Shown in pieces: positions 39,679-47,960 of a stretch of DNA of 48,988 bases (positions are counted from its first letter, which is position 1; each line of letters starts with the position of its first letter). Origin of the DNA: Nocardioides turkmenicus. GTDB lineage: Bacteria; Actinomycetota; Actinomycetes; Propionibacteriales; Nocardioidaceae. Below the pieces are notes generated by a model. The model worked only from the letters and a program-made list of their open reading frames with translations, did not search any database and was not told where the DNA came from. The stretch spans positions 1 through 48,988 of the forward strand of contig NZ_JAALAA010000030.1 of assembly GCF_011045035.1 (NCBI RefSeq), written 5' to 3'. The position numbers and the translations under genes were made by a program.

Positions 39679-39697
39679 TTAGGTTAGCCGAACCTAA
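39679..39697 (-). promoter_or_regulatory. IdeR/DtxR iron box
   Basis: TTAGGTTAGCCGAACCTAA matches the DtxR-family consensus (TTAGGTTAGSCTAACCTAA) at 18 of 19 positions. It ends four bases before the bfd ATG (39674), so binding would cover the -10 region and start site. Confidence 0.9.
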
Positions 39698-39821
39698 GCG
39701 CGACGACGAGACCGCGTCCCAGTTCTTACCTTTCGGGCGGTTCGCTCGAGCCCGCGCGGAGATTCACATTCTCCCGGTATGGTCCAGGTCACATCACGCT
39801 CCCGGCCCCTCGGAGGATCTC

Positions 39822-41234
39822 TTGCGCATCGCTGTCATCGGCACCGGCTTCGGCGGCCTGGCCGCCACGATCGAGCTCAAGAAGCGTGGCCACGACGACA
39901 TCGTCGTGTTCGAGAAGGCCGGTGACGTCGGCGGCGTGTGGCGGGAGAACACCTATCCGGGAGCCGCCTGCGACGTACCCTCCAGCCTCTACTCCTTCTC
40001 CTTCGAGCCCAACCCGCACTGGCCCCACAAGTTCTCCCGGCAGCCCGCGATCCTCGACTACATCCACAGGGTCGTCGACAAGTACGACGTACGCCGCCAC
40101 ATCCGGTTCCACACCGAGGTGGCCTCCGCTCGCTGGGACGACGAGGCGAAGACCTGGCAGCTCGACCTCAGCACGGGCGAGACCGAGACGGTCGACCTCT
40201 TCGTACCTGCCGTCGGTCAGCTCTCCAGGCCGTCGATCCCGGACATCCGGGGCGCCGACACGTTCCGGGGCGAGGCCTTCCACTCCGCCGAGTGGAACCA
40301 CGACCTCAGCCTCGAGGGCAAGCGGGTCGCGGTGATCGGCACCGGCGCGAGCGCCATCCAGTTCGTGCCCGAGATCCAGAAGGAGGCCGGGCAGGTGCAC
40401 CTCTTCCAGCGCTCGGCGCCCTACATCGTTCCGCGCAAGGACTTCGAGCGCGCCGACCCCGCCCATCCCGTCGGGCAGCTCCTCGACCGCGCGAAGATCT
40501 GGACGCAGGCCGAGTGGCTGACCACGACCTTCCACGTCAAGCCGCTCGGTGCGATCATGCGAGCCTGGTCGAAGCGGCACATGAAGGCGCAGACCGCGGC
40601 CAAGCCGGGACTCTTCGAGAAGGTCTGGCCCGACTACCCCTTCGGCTGCAAGCGCATCCTCTTCGCCGACGACTACCTGCCGGCGCTCGCCCAGCCCAAC
40701 GTCGACGTGGTCACCGACGACATCACCGAGATCACCCCGACCGGCATCACCACCGCCGACGGACAGCACCGCGAGGCCGACGTGATCATCTGGGGCACCG
40801 GCTTCAAGGCCACCGACTTCCTCGCCCCGATGACGATCGCCGGCACCCAGAGTCGCGACCTGCACACCCACTGGAAGGACGGCGCCCACGCCTACCACGG
40901 CATGACCGTCCCCGGCTTCCCCAACCTGCTGATCATGTACGGCCCCAACACCAACACCGGCGGCGGCTCGATCATCTACTTCCTGGAGACCCAGGCCCGT
41001 TACCTCGGCAGGTACGCCGACCACATCGCCGAGGCCGGCCCGCTCGAGGTCCGAGTGGAGGTCGAGGAGGCGTACGACGCCCGGATCCAGGACCGGCTGG
41101 CCGACAGCGTCTGGAGCAAGTGCACGTCCTGGTACCGGGAGAAGAACGGCCGCATCACCACCAACTGGCCCAGCATCTCGGCCCACTACCGGCGTAGCGC
41201 CAGCTACCGGAAAGCGGACTACGCGTCCGCCTGA
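39822..41234 (+). CDS. Flavin-containing monooxygenase, Baeyer-Villiger type
   Basis: 470 residues from TTG 39822, with GGAGG five bases upstream. FAD motif GTGFGG (7-12), the BVMO fingerprint FxGxxxHxxxW at 148-158 (FRGEAFHSAEW), a second Rossmann motif GTGASA (173-178) for NADPH and the C-terminal IYFLETQARYLG segment. It inserts oxygen into ketones to give esters or lactones; the natural substrate is unknown. It is single-gene, divergent from bfd. Confidence 0.92.
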   Translation: MRIAVIGTGFGGLAATIELKKRGHDDIVVFEKAGDVGGVWRENTYPGAACDVPSSLYSFSFEPNPHWPHKFSRQPAILDYIHRVVDKYDVRRHIRFHTEVASARWDDEAKTWQLDLSTGETETVDLFVPAVGQLSRPSIPDIRGADTFRGEAFHSAEWNHDLSLEGKRVAVIGTGASAIQFVPEIQKEAGQVHLFQRSAPYIVPRKDFERADPAHPVGQLLDRAKIWTQAEWLTTTFHVKPLGAIMRAWSKRHMKAQTAAKPGLFEKVWPDYPFGCKRILFADDYLPALAQPNVDVVTDDITEITPTGITTADGQHREADVIIWGTGFKATDFLAPMTIAGTQSRDLHTHWKDGAHAYHGMTVPGFPNLLIMYGPNTNTGGGSIIYFLETQARYLGRYADHIAEAGPLEVRVEVEEAYDARIQDRLADSVWSKCTSWYREKNGRITTNWPSISAHYRRSASYRKADYASA

Positions 41235-41310
41235 GGGAACCGTCCTGATGGGTCTTTGTGCCCGATCTGTTCCTTCCCTTATGCGTGTGCTAGGCCACAT
41301 ACTCGAAGGG

Positions 41311-41529
41311 ATGACTACCTCAACCCCCCGGCGGCGACACTTCGCCGCGAGTCCTTTCAAGGCAGATCCCGAGCCGGTCATTGAGCAGTTCGAGTCCGGA
41401 GACCTGGTCTCCCACGACTCCTTCGGCCTGGGTCGGGTCGTCAACAAAGAAACGGCCGCAGTCACTGTCGACTTCGGTCCCCGACTGGTGCGTATCGCCA
41501 GCCCCTTCCCCAAGCTTGCCAAGCTCTGA
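41311..41529 (+). CDS. Small Tudor/CarD-like domain protein
   Basis: 72 residues from ATG 41311 (MTTSTPRRRHFAASPFKAD), with GAAGGG upstream. The C-terminal half GDLVSHDSFGLGRVV, then AVTVDFGPRLVRI resembles the small Tudor-like fold found in CarD and at the UvrD C-terminus, which contacts RNA polymerase. A basic N-terminal arm fits nucleic-acid or polymerase binding. Function unknown; conserved in actinobacteria by recollection. Confidence 0.75.
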   Translation: MTTSTPRRRHFAASPFKADPEPVIEQFESGDLVSHDSFGLGRVVNKETAAVTVDFGPRLVRIASPFPKLAKL

Positions 41530-41547
41530 CCACCGTCTGAGCTGAAA

Positions 41548-41590
41548 CGAGATCGCCCTCCCCGAGCACTGCTCGGGGAGGGCGATCTCG
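41548..41590. terminator. Strong bidirectional terminator, 20-bp perfect stem
   Basis: A 20-bp arm beginning CGAGATCGCCC (41548-41567) pairs perfectly with 41571-41590, with loop ACT. It lies between the convergent ends of the Tudor-like gene and the RidA gene. Confidence 0.92.
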
Positions 41591-41601
41591 TTGCCGGAGA
41601 C

Positions 41602-42261
41602 TTACCTCCTCTTCACCGGATACGCCGCGTCGACCTCCACCTCGACGAGCCATCCGTCCACCGGCAGGTTCTCGATCTCGAGCGCGAACCGCGACGGTCG
41701 AGCCGGGTTGACGACCATCGGAGCCGCCGGCGCAGCAGTTCCGATCGGCACCGGGATGGCCTCGCCGGTCGAGACCGACGTGTTCGCGAAGAACTGCCGG
41801 TAGGCCCGGTTCCAGCCCGCGAAGTCCATCTTCGCCTCGCCCGCGGGGTTCTGCAGGAAGACGCGCATCGTGATGACGTCCTCGTACGTGAGTCCGGCCG
41901 CCTCGAGGTTCTCCCCGATCCGGCGCAGCACGTTGATCCCCTGCGCCTCCGTGATCGTGACACCCGGCGGCAGCTGGCCTCCGGGGAACACCTCGGTGTC
42001 GATGTAGGCCAGCTCCCCGCTCGCCCCGGTGTTCAACCGCGACGGTCCGAGCCCGCTGGTCTTGTAGATCGCGGCCTCCGGGCCGATCGCGACCCCGTTG
42101 GCGATCGACGGGTTGTCCTGCCCCGCCGGCAGCACCGAGATCGTCTCGCCGCCCCGCGGCGGAAACTGTGACCACTTGCTCCCGGCGACCGCCGCCGTCG
42201 GAGCGACCAGCGCCACGGTCAACCCGACCACGGCCACCACCTTCGTACGCGGCGACATCAT
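41602..42261 (-). CDS. Exported RidA (YjgF/YER057c) family protein
   Basis: 219 residues from ATG 42261, overlapping the oxidase stop as ATGA. A signal peptide (TKVVAVVGLTVALVAPTAAVAG) precedes a RidA fold of about 180 residues: GINVLRRIGENLEAAGLTYEDVI, then FLQNPAGEAKMDF and NPARPSRFALEIENLP, which keeps the Arg equivalent to the catalytic Arg105. RidA proteins hydrolyse reactive enamines/imines. Most are cytosolic, whereas this one has a signal. It probably clears products of the upstream flavin oxidase outside the membrane. Confidence 0.88.
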   Translation of the reverse strand: MMSPRTKVVAVVGLTVALVAPTAAVAGSKWSQFPPRGGETISVLPAGQDNPSIANGVAIGPEAAIYKTSGLGPSRLNTGASGELAYIDTEVFPGGQLPPGVTITEAQGINVLRRIGENLEAAGLTYEDVITMRVFLQNPAGEAKMDFAGWNRAYRQFFANTSVSTGEAIPVPIGTAAPAAPMVVNPARPSRFALEIENLPVDGWLVEVEVDAAYPVKRR

Positions 42262-43835
42262 GCCGTCACCCGCGCGTGCAGCTTCTCGACGGCGGCTCGG
42301 GCCGCCGTGATGGCACCGTGCTGCCAGGCGACCGCGTGACTGAGGTGGTCGCCGGCGAAGTACGTGTTGCCGGTGGCGTCCAGCAGCCGGGTGTAGAGCG
42401 GGTCGGTGTCCGCCGTGGTCGAGTAGGCCCAAGCTCCCTCGGAGAACTTCGCCGACCTCCAGTCCTGGCTGTAGGAGGCGGTGATGCCCTGGCCGTAGAC
42501 GTCTCCGAAGATCTGCTTGCCCCGGTCGACCGCGCGCGAGAGCCGCTGGGCCGGCGTCAGCGCGCCGTAGGCATCGGCCGCGCTGCCGGTGTTGTAGTAG
42601 CCGATCATCGTGCCCTTGTCGCCGTGGAACCCGTACGACGGGTGCCACATGTTGCGCAGGTCGAGGCGGGTGTTGGTGATCCCGCCGTAGATCCGGAAGT
42701 CCTCCTCCCACCAGCGCCGGTCGTACTCGATCCCGATCTTCCCGGCGTTCGACGGCCCGAAGGACTTCAGGCTCGCGGTGATGTCGGCGCCGAGGTTGTG
42801 CGGGATCTTCGCCGCGATCTGCGGCGGCATGCAGTTGATCGCGTAGTCGGCCTCGACGACCTCGGTCCGCCCGCGGGCCTTGTAGACCACGGAGACGCCG
42901 GTCGAGGTGTTGTTCCACTCGACGACCTCGGCCCCGTAGCGGATGTTCCGCGACCCGATCGCCCTCGCGAAGGCCTTCGGGATCGCGTCCATGCCACCCA
43001 CCGGCTGGTACATCATCATCGCCTGGTCGTAGCCGAACTCGAAGGAGAAGTACTGGCCCAGGCCGGAGGCGAGGACCGCGCTCATCGCGTGGGGCGCCAC
43101 CTCGGTGCCGGACTCCTGTCCGGCCCCGGGCTCGACGGTGTAGCCCGCGCGGCTGGAGCCGGTGTAGGCGTACCCCTCCGCCTTGGAGCCGATGTCACCG
43201 AAGCTCCGCAGGAACGCGATCAGCGCCTCCTTGTCGGCAGCGGTCAGCTCCTCGTCCAGCGCGCCCTTGTCGGTCGCCTTGGCGAGCAGCTCGGAGACAT
43301 AGCCGTACGTGTCCGCCTTCGCCTGACGCATCTGCACCGCACCGATGCCGTGATCGCCCGGGTAGTAGAGCAGCGCGTTGGCGTTCTGGTTGGTGAACGC
43401 CTCGATCGGGACGCCGAGCTCCTTGCAGTAGTCCAGCGTGATGTGGCTCTGCGGCAGCCGTCCGGGGCCGGCGTTCATGTACTCGCCCTGGGAGAAGCCG
43501 GCGACCTGGGTGACCCCTTTCAGGTCGGTCACCCGGGTCCCGCCGCGCACGGTGAAGTTGCGACCGCCCGGCCGGTCGCGGCCCTCGAGCACGGTGACGC
43601 GGTAGCCACCCTTGAGCAGCTCGTACGCAGCGGTCAGCCCGGCGATGCCGCCGCCGAGGATCACCACCGACTTGCTGCCGGCGCGGCCGAGGTCCGACGG
43701 CTTGGGAGGAGTGAAGGCGGGCGTCTCCGCGGCGTGGGCCGAGGTGAGCCCGAGTGCGCCCATGCTGTGCAACATGACTCCTGCTCCGCCGGCGAGGCCG
43801 ACGTTGCGCAGGAAGTTCCGACGTGACTGGGTCAT
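42258..43835 (-). CDS. TAT-exported flavin amine oxidase
   Basis: 525 residues from ATG 43835 (MTQSRRNFLRNVGLAGG), whose SRRNFLRN is a clear twin-arginine motif; an earlier in-frame start at 43904 adds no such signal. FAD motif VVILGGGIAGLTAAYELLKGG, RPGGRNFTVRGG, and the C-terminal FAD motif TYFAGDHLSHAVAWQHGAI. It oxidises an amine or amino acid to an imine and H2O2, in the L-amino-acid/monoamine oxidase superfamily. Coupled to the exported RidA gene. Confidence 0.92.
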   Translation of the reverse strand: MTQSRRNFLRNVGLAGGAGVMLHSMGALGLTSAHAAETPAFTPPKPSDLGRAGSKSVVILGGGIAGLTAAYELLKGGYRVTVLEGRDRPGGRNFTVRGGTRVTDLKGVTQVAGFSQGEYMNAGPGRLPQSHITLDYCKELGVPIEAFTNQNANALLYYPGDHGIGAVQMRQAKADTYGYVSELLAKATDKGALDEELTAADKEALIAFLRSFGDIGSKAEGYAYTGSSRAGYTVEPGAGQESGTEVAPHAMSAVLASGLGQYFSFEFGYDQAMMMYQPVGGMDAIPKAFARAIGSRNIRYGAEVVEWNNTSTGVSVVYKARGRTEVVEADYAINCMPPQIAAKIPHNLGADITASLKSFGPSNAGKIGIEYDRRWWEEDFRIYGGITNTRLDLRNMWHPSYGFHGDKGTMIGYYNTGSAADAYGALTPAQRLSRAVDRGKQIFGDVYGQGITASYSQDWRSAKFSEGAWAYSTTADTDPLYTRLLDATGNTYFAGDHLSHAVAWQHGAITAARAAVEKLHARVTA

Positions 43836-43913
43836 GTGGGGTTCCAATCTGTTGGGGACGTCCCGCAACGTAGGAACCGCTTGTTGCACAGCGATTGCGT
43901 TCACGTCTCGCTA

Positions 43914-43925
43914 GAACACGTGTTC
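43914..43925. promoter_or_regulatory. 12-bp palindrome between oxidase and acetyltransferase genes
   Basis: GAACACGTGTTC is a perfect palindrome in the 122-bp divergent gap, 32 bp before the acetyltransferase start. It could be a shared operator. GGTTCC and GGAACC words also flank the gap. Confidence 0.5.
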
Positions 43926-43957
43926 CCGAACTCGTCAGTAGCCCTAGGATCGGCACC

Positions 43958-44452
43958 GTGACCGTCACCATCCGCGATGCAGCTCCCGCCGACGTACCCG
44001 AGATCCTCCGCCTCGTCCACGCCCTCGCCGTCTACGAGAAGGAGCCCGACGCCGTCGAGGCCACGGAGGCCGACTTCACCGCGGCGCTCTTCCCCGAGTC
44101 CGGCACCGCGACCACCCACTGCCTGATCGCCGAGAACGACGGCGTCGTCATCGGGATGGCGGTCTGGTACGTCACCTTCTCCACCTGGACCGGCCGCAAC
44201 GGCATCTGGCTCGAGGACCTCTTCGTCGACCCGGAGCAGCGCGGCGCCGGGGCCGGCAAGGCCCTCCTCTCCCGTCTCGCCGAGATCTGCATCGAGAACG
44301 ACTGGCGCCGGCTGGAGTGGTGGGTGCTCAAGTGGAACGCGCCGTCGATCGCCTTCTACCGCTCCCTCGGCTCGGTCCCGCAGGACGAGTGGGAGGTCCA
44401 CCGCATCGACGGCGCCGAGCTCAAGGAGCTGGGCGCCGCCGGCGGCAGCTGA
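43958..44452 (+). CDS. Diamine (spermidine/spermine-type) N-acetyltransferase, GNAT
   Basis: 164 residues from GTG 43958. Motifs match the SSAT family: VYEKEPDAVEATEADF, GMAVWYVTFSTWTGRNGIWLEDLFV in segments, RGAGAGKALLSRLAEI, then RLEWWVLKWNAPSIAFYRSLGS and DEWEVHRIDG. It acetylates polyamines or diamines. Next to a TAT flavin amine oxidase, it suggests a polyamine or amine catabolic patch, though the two genes are divergent. Confidence 0.9.
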   Translation: MTVTIRDAAPADVPEILRLVHALAVYEKEPDAVEATEADFTAALFPESGTATTHCLIAENDGVVIGMAVWYVTFSTWTGRNGIWLEDLFVDPEQRGAGAGKALLSRLAEICIENDWRRLEWWVLKWNAPSIAFYRSLGSVPQDEWEVHRIDGAELKELGAAGGS

Positions 44453-44454
44453 CC

Positions 44455-45312
44455 TCAGACCTCGTACGCAGCGGCGAACCGCCGCGCCCACTCCCCGAAC
44501 CCGCGGGCCGGCCGACCGAGGATCTCCTCGACGTGCGGGCTGACCGCCTGCTCGTCGGCCGTCGGCTGCCCGAGGATGGCGAGCGTGCCCTCGACGACGA
44601 CGGGAGGCATGAACGCGGACATCTGCTGTCGCGCCTCGTCGGGCGTCTGCTCGACGAACTCCACCGCTCGCCCGGTCGCCGCGGCGATCTCCGCGACCCG
44701 CTCCCGGGGCGTGGTCGCGACCGGCCCGGTGATCTCGTAGGTCCGTCCGGCGTGACCGTCCTCGGTCAGAGCAGCCGCGGCGACCTCGGCGATGTCGAGC
44801 GGGTCGACCACGGGAAGCGCGACGTCACCGAACGGCGCATGGACGGCGCCCATCTCCTTGATCATCGGCACCCACGCGAGCGCGTTGCTCGCGAAGCCGC
44901 CCGGACGCAGGATCGTCCACTCCATGCCCGAGCCCCGCACTGCCTCCTCGAGCTCGACGAGCGGTGCGTGCGACGCCGCTCCCGGCCGAGTGCCGACAGC
45001 CTGGGACGACTGCAGCACGACCCGGCGTACGCCTGCCGCCTCCGCGTGCTTCATCAGCGCCGGGCCGTCGACATGGGCGCCGGCGCCGCTGACCAGCAGG
45101 AAGAGCGCTTCGGCCCCGGCCAGGGCCGGGGCGAGCGTCGCGACGTCGGTGAGGTCGGCGACCGCGGTGGTGACTCCGGGCCGGGTCGGCAGTGGCGCCG
45201 ACGTCCCGCGCGAGACGGCTGTGACGGTGCGCCCGGCTTCGGTGAGCAGTTCGACGAGGGGCTGTCCGACATTTCCGGTCGCTCCGGTGATGACGATCAT
45301 CGAGGTCTCCAT
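44455..45312 (-). CDS. NmrA-like NAD(P)-binding protein
   Basis: 285 residues from ATG 45312 (or 45300). Atypical SDR with VITGATGNVGQPLVELL, a VVLQSSQAVG strand, and no YxxxK dyad, as in NmrA/HSCARG-type redox sensors and quinone reductases. ATILRPGGFASN-type loop (EWTILRPGGFASNALAW). Divergent from an HxlR regulator, a common pair for quinone-responsive reductases. Substrate unknown. Confidence 0.9.
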   Translation of the reverse strand: METSMIVITGATGNVGQPLVELLTEAGRTVTAVSRGTSAPLPTRPGVTTAVADLTDVATLAPALAGAEALFLLVSGAGAHVDGPALMKHAEAAGVRRVVLQSSQAVGTRPGAASHAPLVELEEAVRGSGMEWTILRPGGFASNALAWVPMIKEMGAVHAPFGDVALPVVDPLDIAEVAAAALTEDGHAGRTYEITGPVATTPRERVAEIAAATGRAVEFVEQTPDEARQQMSAFMPPVVVEGTLAILGQPTADEQAVSPHVEEILGRPARGFGEWARRFAAAYEV

Positions 45313-45316
45313 TCAT

Positions 45317-45369
45317 GGGGAACTAGGTGTGTGACGCGACATTAGATCCCTCGATACAGTGGGTTCCCC
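45317..45369. promoter_or_regulatory. Candidate HxlR operator, NmrA/HxlR gap
   Basis: GGGGAAC (45317-45323) and GTTCCCC (45363-45369) flank the 78-bp divergent gap as an inverted repeat. The same GTTCCC word occurs at the second HxlR promoter. Confidence 0.5.
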
Positions 45370-45390
45370 AAGGTAAGTATTGGAGCAGCG

Positions 45391-45768
45391 ATGACCTGGC
45401 GCCCGAGCACCGACGAGCCGGTGGAGGCATGCCCGATCGCGCCGGCGGTCGAGCTGATCTTCAGCCGGTGGACGACGCCGATCCTGTGGGCCCTGCACGA
45501 ATACGGCACCCAGCGCTTCGTGGAGCTGGAGCGTCGTCTGGGTTCGATCTCGTCGAAGGTCCTGACCCAGCGGCTGCGCCAGCTCGAGCGCGACGGCCTC
45601 GTCGAGCGCCGCTACCACGCCGAGGTCCCGCCCCGCGTGGAGTACGACATCACCGACCTCGGCCGCAGCCTCCAGCCGGTCTTCGCCGCCGTCGGCACCT
45701 GGTCCGAGACCAACATGCCCTCCGTGGAGAAGGCGCGGGAGGCCTACACGGGTCCGCTACCCCGCTGA
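45391..45768 (+). CDS. HxlR family transcriptional regulator
   Basis: 125 residues. HxlR winged HTH: LIFSRWTTPILWALHEYGTQRFVELERRL in segments, ISSKVLTQRLRQLERDGLVER, then PPRVEYDITDLGRSL. Divergent from the NmrA-like gene, which it probably represses until a quinone or other electrophile is sensed. Cys14 (EACPIA) is a possible redox switch. The last 12 bp overlap the next HxlR gene tail-to-tail. Confidence 0.9.
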   Translation: MTWRPSTDEPVEACPIAPAVELIFSRWTTPILWALHEYGTQRFVELERRLGSISSKVLTQRLRQLERDGLVERRYHAEVPPRVEYDITDLGRSLQPVFAAVGTWSETNMPSVEKAREAYTGPLPR

Positions 45769-46227
45769 CGCCGGCTCCGGCGCAGCCCCTGGTCCGGCCA
45801 GCACCTCGACGTCGTCGGCGTGCATCGGCTCCCCGCAGTGGGCGCACCGCAGATCGACGCGGCCGATCTCCCCGCAGGCGTGATGCCGGTAGAGCACGGG
45901 CGGTCCGGCCTCGCCCGCGAGCCACTTGTCGCCCCACCCGGCCATCACCATGAGCACGTCGACCAGCTCGCGCCCCTTCTCGGTGAGGACGTACTCGTAG
46001 CGCGGCCGGTTGTCGTACGCCCGCCGCTCAAGCACCCCACGCTCGACCAGGTGACCGAGCCGCTCGGTGAGAACCTTCCGCGAGATCCCGAGATCCGCCT
46101 GGATCTGGTCGAAGCGGTTCATGCCCACCCAGATGTCGCGCAGCACGAGCGGCGACCACGGCTCCCCGATCACGTCCAGCGTGCGCGCGATCGAGCAGGC
46201 CATGTCGCCGAAGTTCGTACGTTGCAT
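45757..46227 (-). CDS. HxlR family regulator with C-terminal zinc-ribbon-like tail
   Basis: 156 residues. HTH: ACSIARTLDVIGEPWSPLVLRDIW in segments, ISRKVLTERLGHLVERGVLE, RYEYVLTEKGREL. The C-terminal tail carries HHACGEIGRVDLRCAHCGEP, a Cys/His set that looks like a small zinc ribbon, seen in one HxlR subgroup. Divergent from the DHFR-like/PPOX operon, which it likely regulates. Confidence 0.9.
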   Translation of the reverse strand: MQRTNFGDMACSIARTLDVIGEPWSPLVLRDIWVGMNRFDQIQADLGISRKVLTERLGHLVERGVLERRAYDNRPRYEYVLTEKGRELVDVLMVMAGWGDKWLAGEAGPPVLYRHHACGEIGRVDLRCAHCGEPMHADDVEVLAGPGAAPEPASAG

Positions 46228-46248
46228 GCCCCGAATCTACCATTTGGG

Positions 46249-46263
46249 GTTCCCTGAGGGAAC
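46249..46263. promoter_or_regulatory. HxlR operator palindrome
   Basis: GTTCCCTGAGGGAAC: perfect 6-bp arms around TGA, in the 93-bp divergent gap, with further TTTGGGG and AAACCCC words flanking it. Confidence 0.7.
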
Positions 46264-46320
46264 TCGAAGTGCTACGGTCACAGGGTCTCCTCAGGAAACC
46301 CCGACTCTCAAGGAGCGGTC

Positions 46321-46911
46321 ATGAGCAAGGTCCTCGCAGCACTCTCGGTCTCCGTCGACGGCTTCATCACCGGGCGCGACCCCGGCCTGGGACGAGGCCT
46401 CGGCGACGGCGGCGTCCTCTTCGACTGGTACTTCAGCGGCGACACCCCCAGCCAGGTCTTCGACGGCTTCAACCTCTCCGAGCCGAGCGCGCGCGTCTTC
46501 GACGCCCTGGCCGCGCGGGACGGCGTCAGCGTCGCCGGCCGCAACACCTACGACGACTCCGGCTGGGACCAGGGTGGCGCGCCGCACCCGACCGCACCCC
46601 TGGTCGTCCTCTCTCACCGACCCGCCCCGGCCCACCACGACCGCCAGACCTTCACCTCGACCATCGAGGAAGCGATCACCGTCGCCAAGGAGCAGGCAGG
46701 GGGCAAGGACGTCGGCCTCATGGGCGGCGGCGTGGTCACGGCAGCTCTCGAGGCAGGCCTGGTCGACGAGATCGTCCTCCACCAGGTCCCGGTGCTCCTC
46801 GGCTCCGGCCGGCGGTTCTTCAACGAGCTCCCGGAGCACATCTCGCTCGACATCGTCGATGTCGTCCCGGCACCGGGCGTCACCCACCTCCACTACCGCG
46901 TCATCCGCTGA
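46321..46911 (+). CDS. Dihydrofolate reductase-like (RibD C-terminal) protein
   Basis: 196 residues with AAGGAG upstream. Fold markers: VLAALSVSVDGFITGRDPG, VSVAGRNTYDDSGWD, LVVLSHRPAP, then DVGLMGGGVVTAALEAGLVDEIVLHQVPVLLGSGRRFF in segments. This YyaP/YwjB-type branch binds NADPH; substrates are unknown and it does not replace FolA. It is first in an operon with the PPOX-like gene. Confidence 0.9.
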   Translation: MSKVLAALSVSVDGFITGRDPGLGRGLGDGGVLFDWYFSGDTPSQVFDGFNLSEPSARVFDALAARDGVSVAGRNTYDDSGWDQGGAPHPTAPLVVLSHRPAPAHHDRQTFTSTIEEAITVAKEQAGGKDVGLMGGGVVTAALEAGLVDEIVLHQVPVLLGSGRRFFNELPEHISLDIVDVVPAPGVTHLHYRVIR

Positions 46912-46934
46912 CCACGACAGCTAGGAGAAGTCCG

Positions 46935-47330
46935 ATGATCAACCCTGACGTACGCCCCTTCCTCGAAGGCACCGACCTCGCCCATGTCGCCACGATCGGA
47001 CCCGACGGTGCTCCCCGCACCTCGCCGGTCTGGATCGGCACCCACGGCGACCACGTCGTCTTCCTCACCGGCAATCGCGGCCGCAAGTACCGCAACCTCC
47101 ACACCGACCCGCGCATCGCCCTCTCCCTGGCGCCGGCCGACAACGACTACATGCCGGTGATCCTCCGCGGCCGCGTCGTCGGCTGGGTCGAGGACGAGAG
47201 CCGCTGGGAGATCATCGACGAGCTCGCCACCCGATACACCGGCGCTCCCTACCCCCGCGAGGTCGACGAGTACGGCGACCGCGCCATCGCCCTGATCGAC
47301 CTCGACTACCAGCACATCGGCGTCGGCTGA
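46935..47330 (+). CDS. PPOX-class (F420/FMN-dependent) split-barrel enzyme
   Basis: 131 residues from ATG 46935, with AGGAGA upstream. Split-barrel pattern: THLAHVATIGPDG-like start (TDLAHVATIGPDGAPRTSPV), a VVFLTGNRGRKYRNLHTDPR stretch typical of the F420/FMN-binding family, and RGRVVGWVEDE. It starts 23 bp after the DHFR-like gene. Possible F420H2-dependent reductase; cofactor not certain. Confidence 0.88.
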   Translation: MINPDVRPFLEGTDLAHVATIGPDGAPRTSPVWIGTHGDHVVFLTGNRGRKYRNLHTDPRIALSLAPADNDYMPVILRGRVVGWVEDESRWEIIDELATRYTGAPYPREVDEYGDRAIALIDLDYQHIGVG

Positions 47331-47343
47331 CCCGTCCGGCCGA

Positions 47344-47913
47344 TCACCGTTCCCCGAGAACGGTCGCCACCAATCCCTCGACCTCGTCCGTACGCAGCGG
47401 CTCCGGCGTCATCAGCCGCCGGTAGAACACCGCACCCGCGAGCGCTTCCGCCGCCCGCTCCGGATCGCCGACGACATGCCCCGATTCCTGGAGCCGGATG
47501 ATCGCCTCGACCAGCCGCGTACGCCGCTGCGCGCTGTAGCGGTGATGCAGCTCCCGGAGCCCGGGGTCCCGCTCGGCGCCGTCGAGGACCGCAGGAAGAC
47601 AGTCGGACATCAGGGACGACTGCATGGCGGAGGCGAGGTGGGCGACGATCGCGACCACGTCGGCGCGCGGGTCCTGGCCGCCGGCCTCCGGCCGCGGCTG
47701 CACGTTGAGCGTCTCCATCGCCGCGGCGACCAGACTGAGCCGGTCGTGGCCGAGCCGATAGATGGTGCTCCGCGCGACGCCGGCTCGCGTCGCCACGCCG
47801 TCGATGCTGAACCCGCCGTATCCCCGCTCCGCGAGCTCGGCGAGCGCCGCCTCGAGCACTCTCTCCCGGCTGCGTACCACCCGAGGGTCTGTCCGCCCTT
47901 GACGAGAAGCCAT
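47344..47913 (-). CDS. TetR/AcrR family regulator
   Basis: 189 residues. HTH: VLEAALAELAERGYGGFSID, then GVATRAGVARSTIYRLGHDR. C-terminal domain of the TetR_C_11-like type (HLASAMQSSLMSDCLPAVLDGAERDP). Divergent from a VOC gene with a 47-bp gap holding a perfect dyad, so it represses itself and that gene. Confidence 0.9.
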   Translation of the reverse strand: MASRQGRTDPRVVRSRERVLEAALAELAERGYGGFSIDGVATRAGVARSTIYRLGHDRLSLVAAAMETLNVQPRPEAGGQDPRADVVAIVAHLASAMQSSLMSDCLPAVLDGAERDPGLRELHHRYSAQRRTRLVEAIIRLQESGHVVGDPERAAEALAGAVFYRRLMTPEPLRTDEVEGLVATVLGER

Positions 47914-47928
47914 GCCAGGAGCCTACTA

Positions 47929-47946
47929 TGCAACATTAGTGTTGCA
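47929..47946. promoter_or_regulatory. TetR operator dyad
   Basis: TGCAACATTAGTGTTGCA: 7-bp perfect arms around TTAG, centred in the 47-bp divergent gap. Confidence 0.8.
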
Positions 47947-47960
47947 GAGAGGAGAGACGG

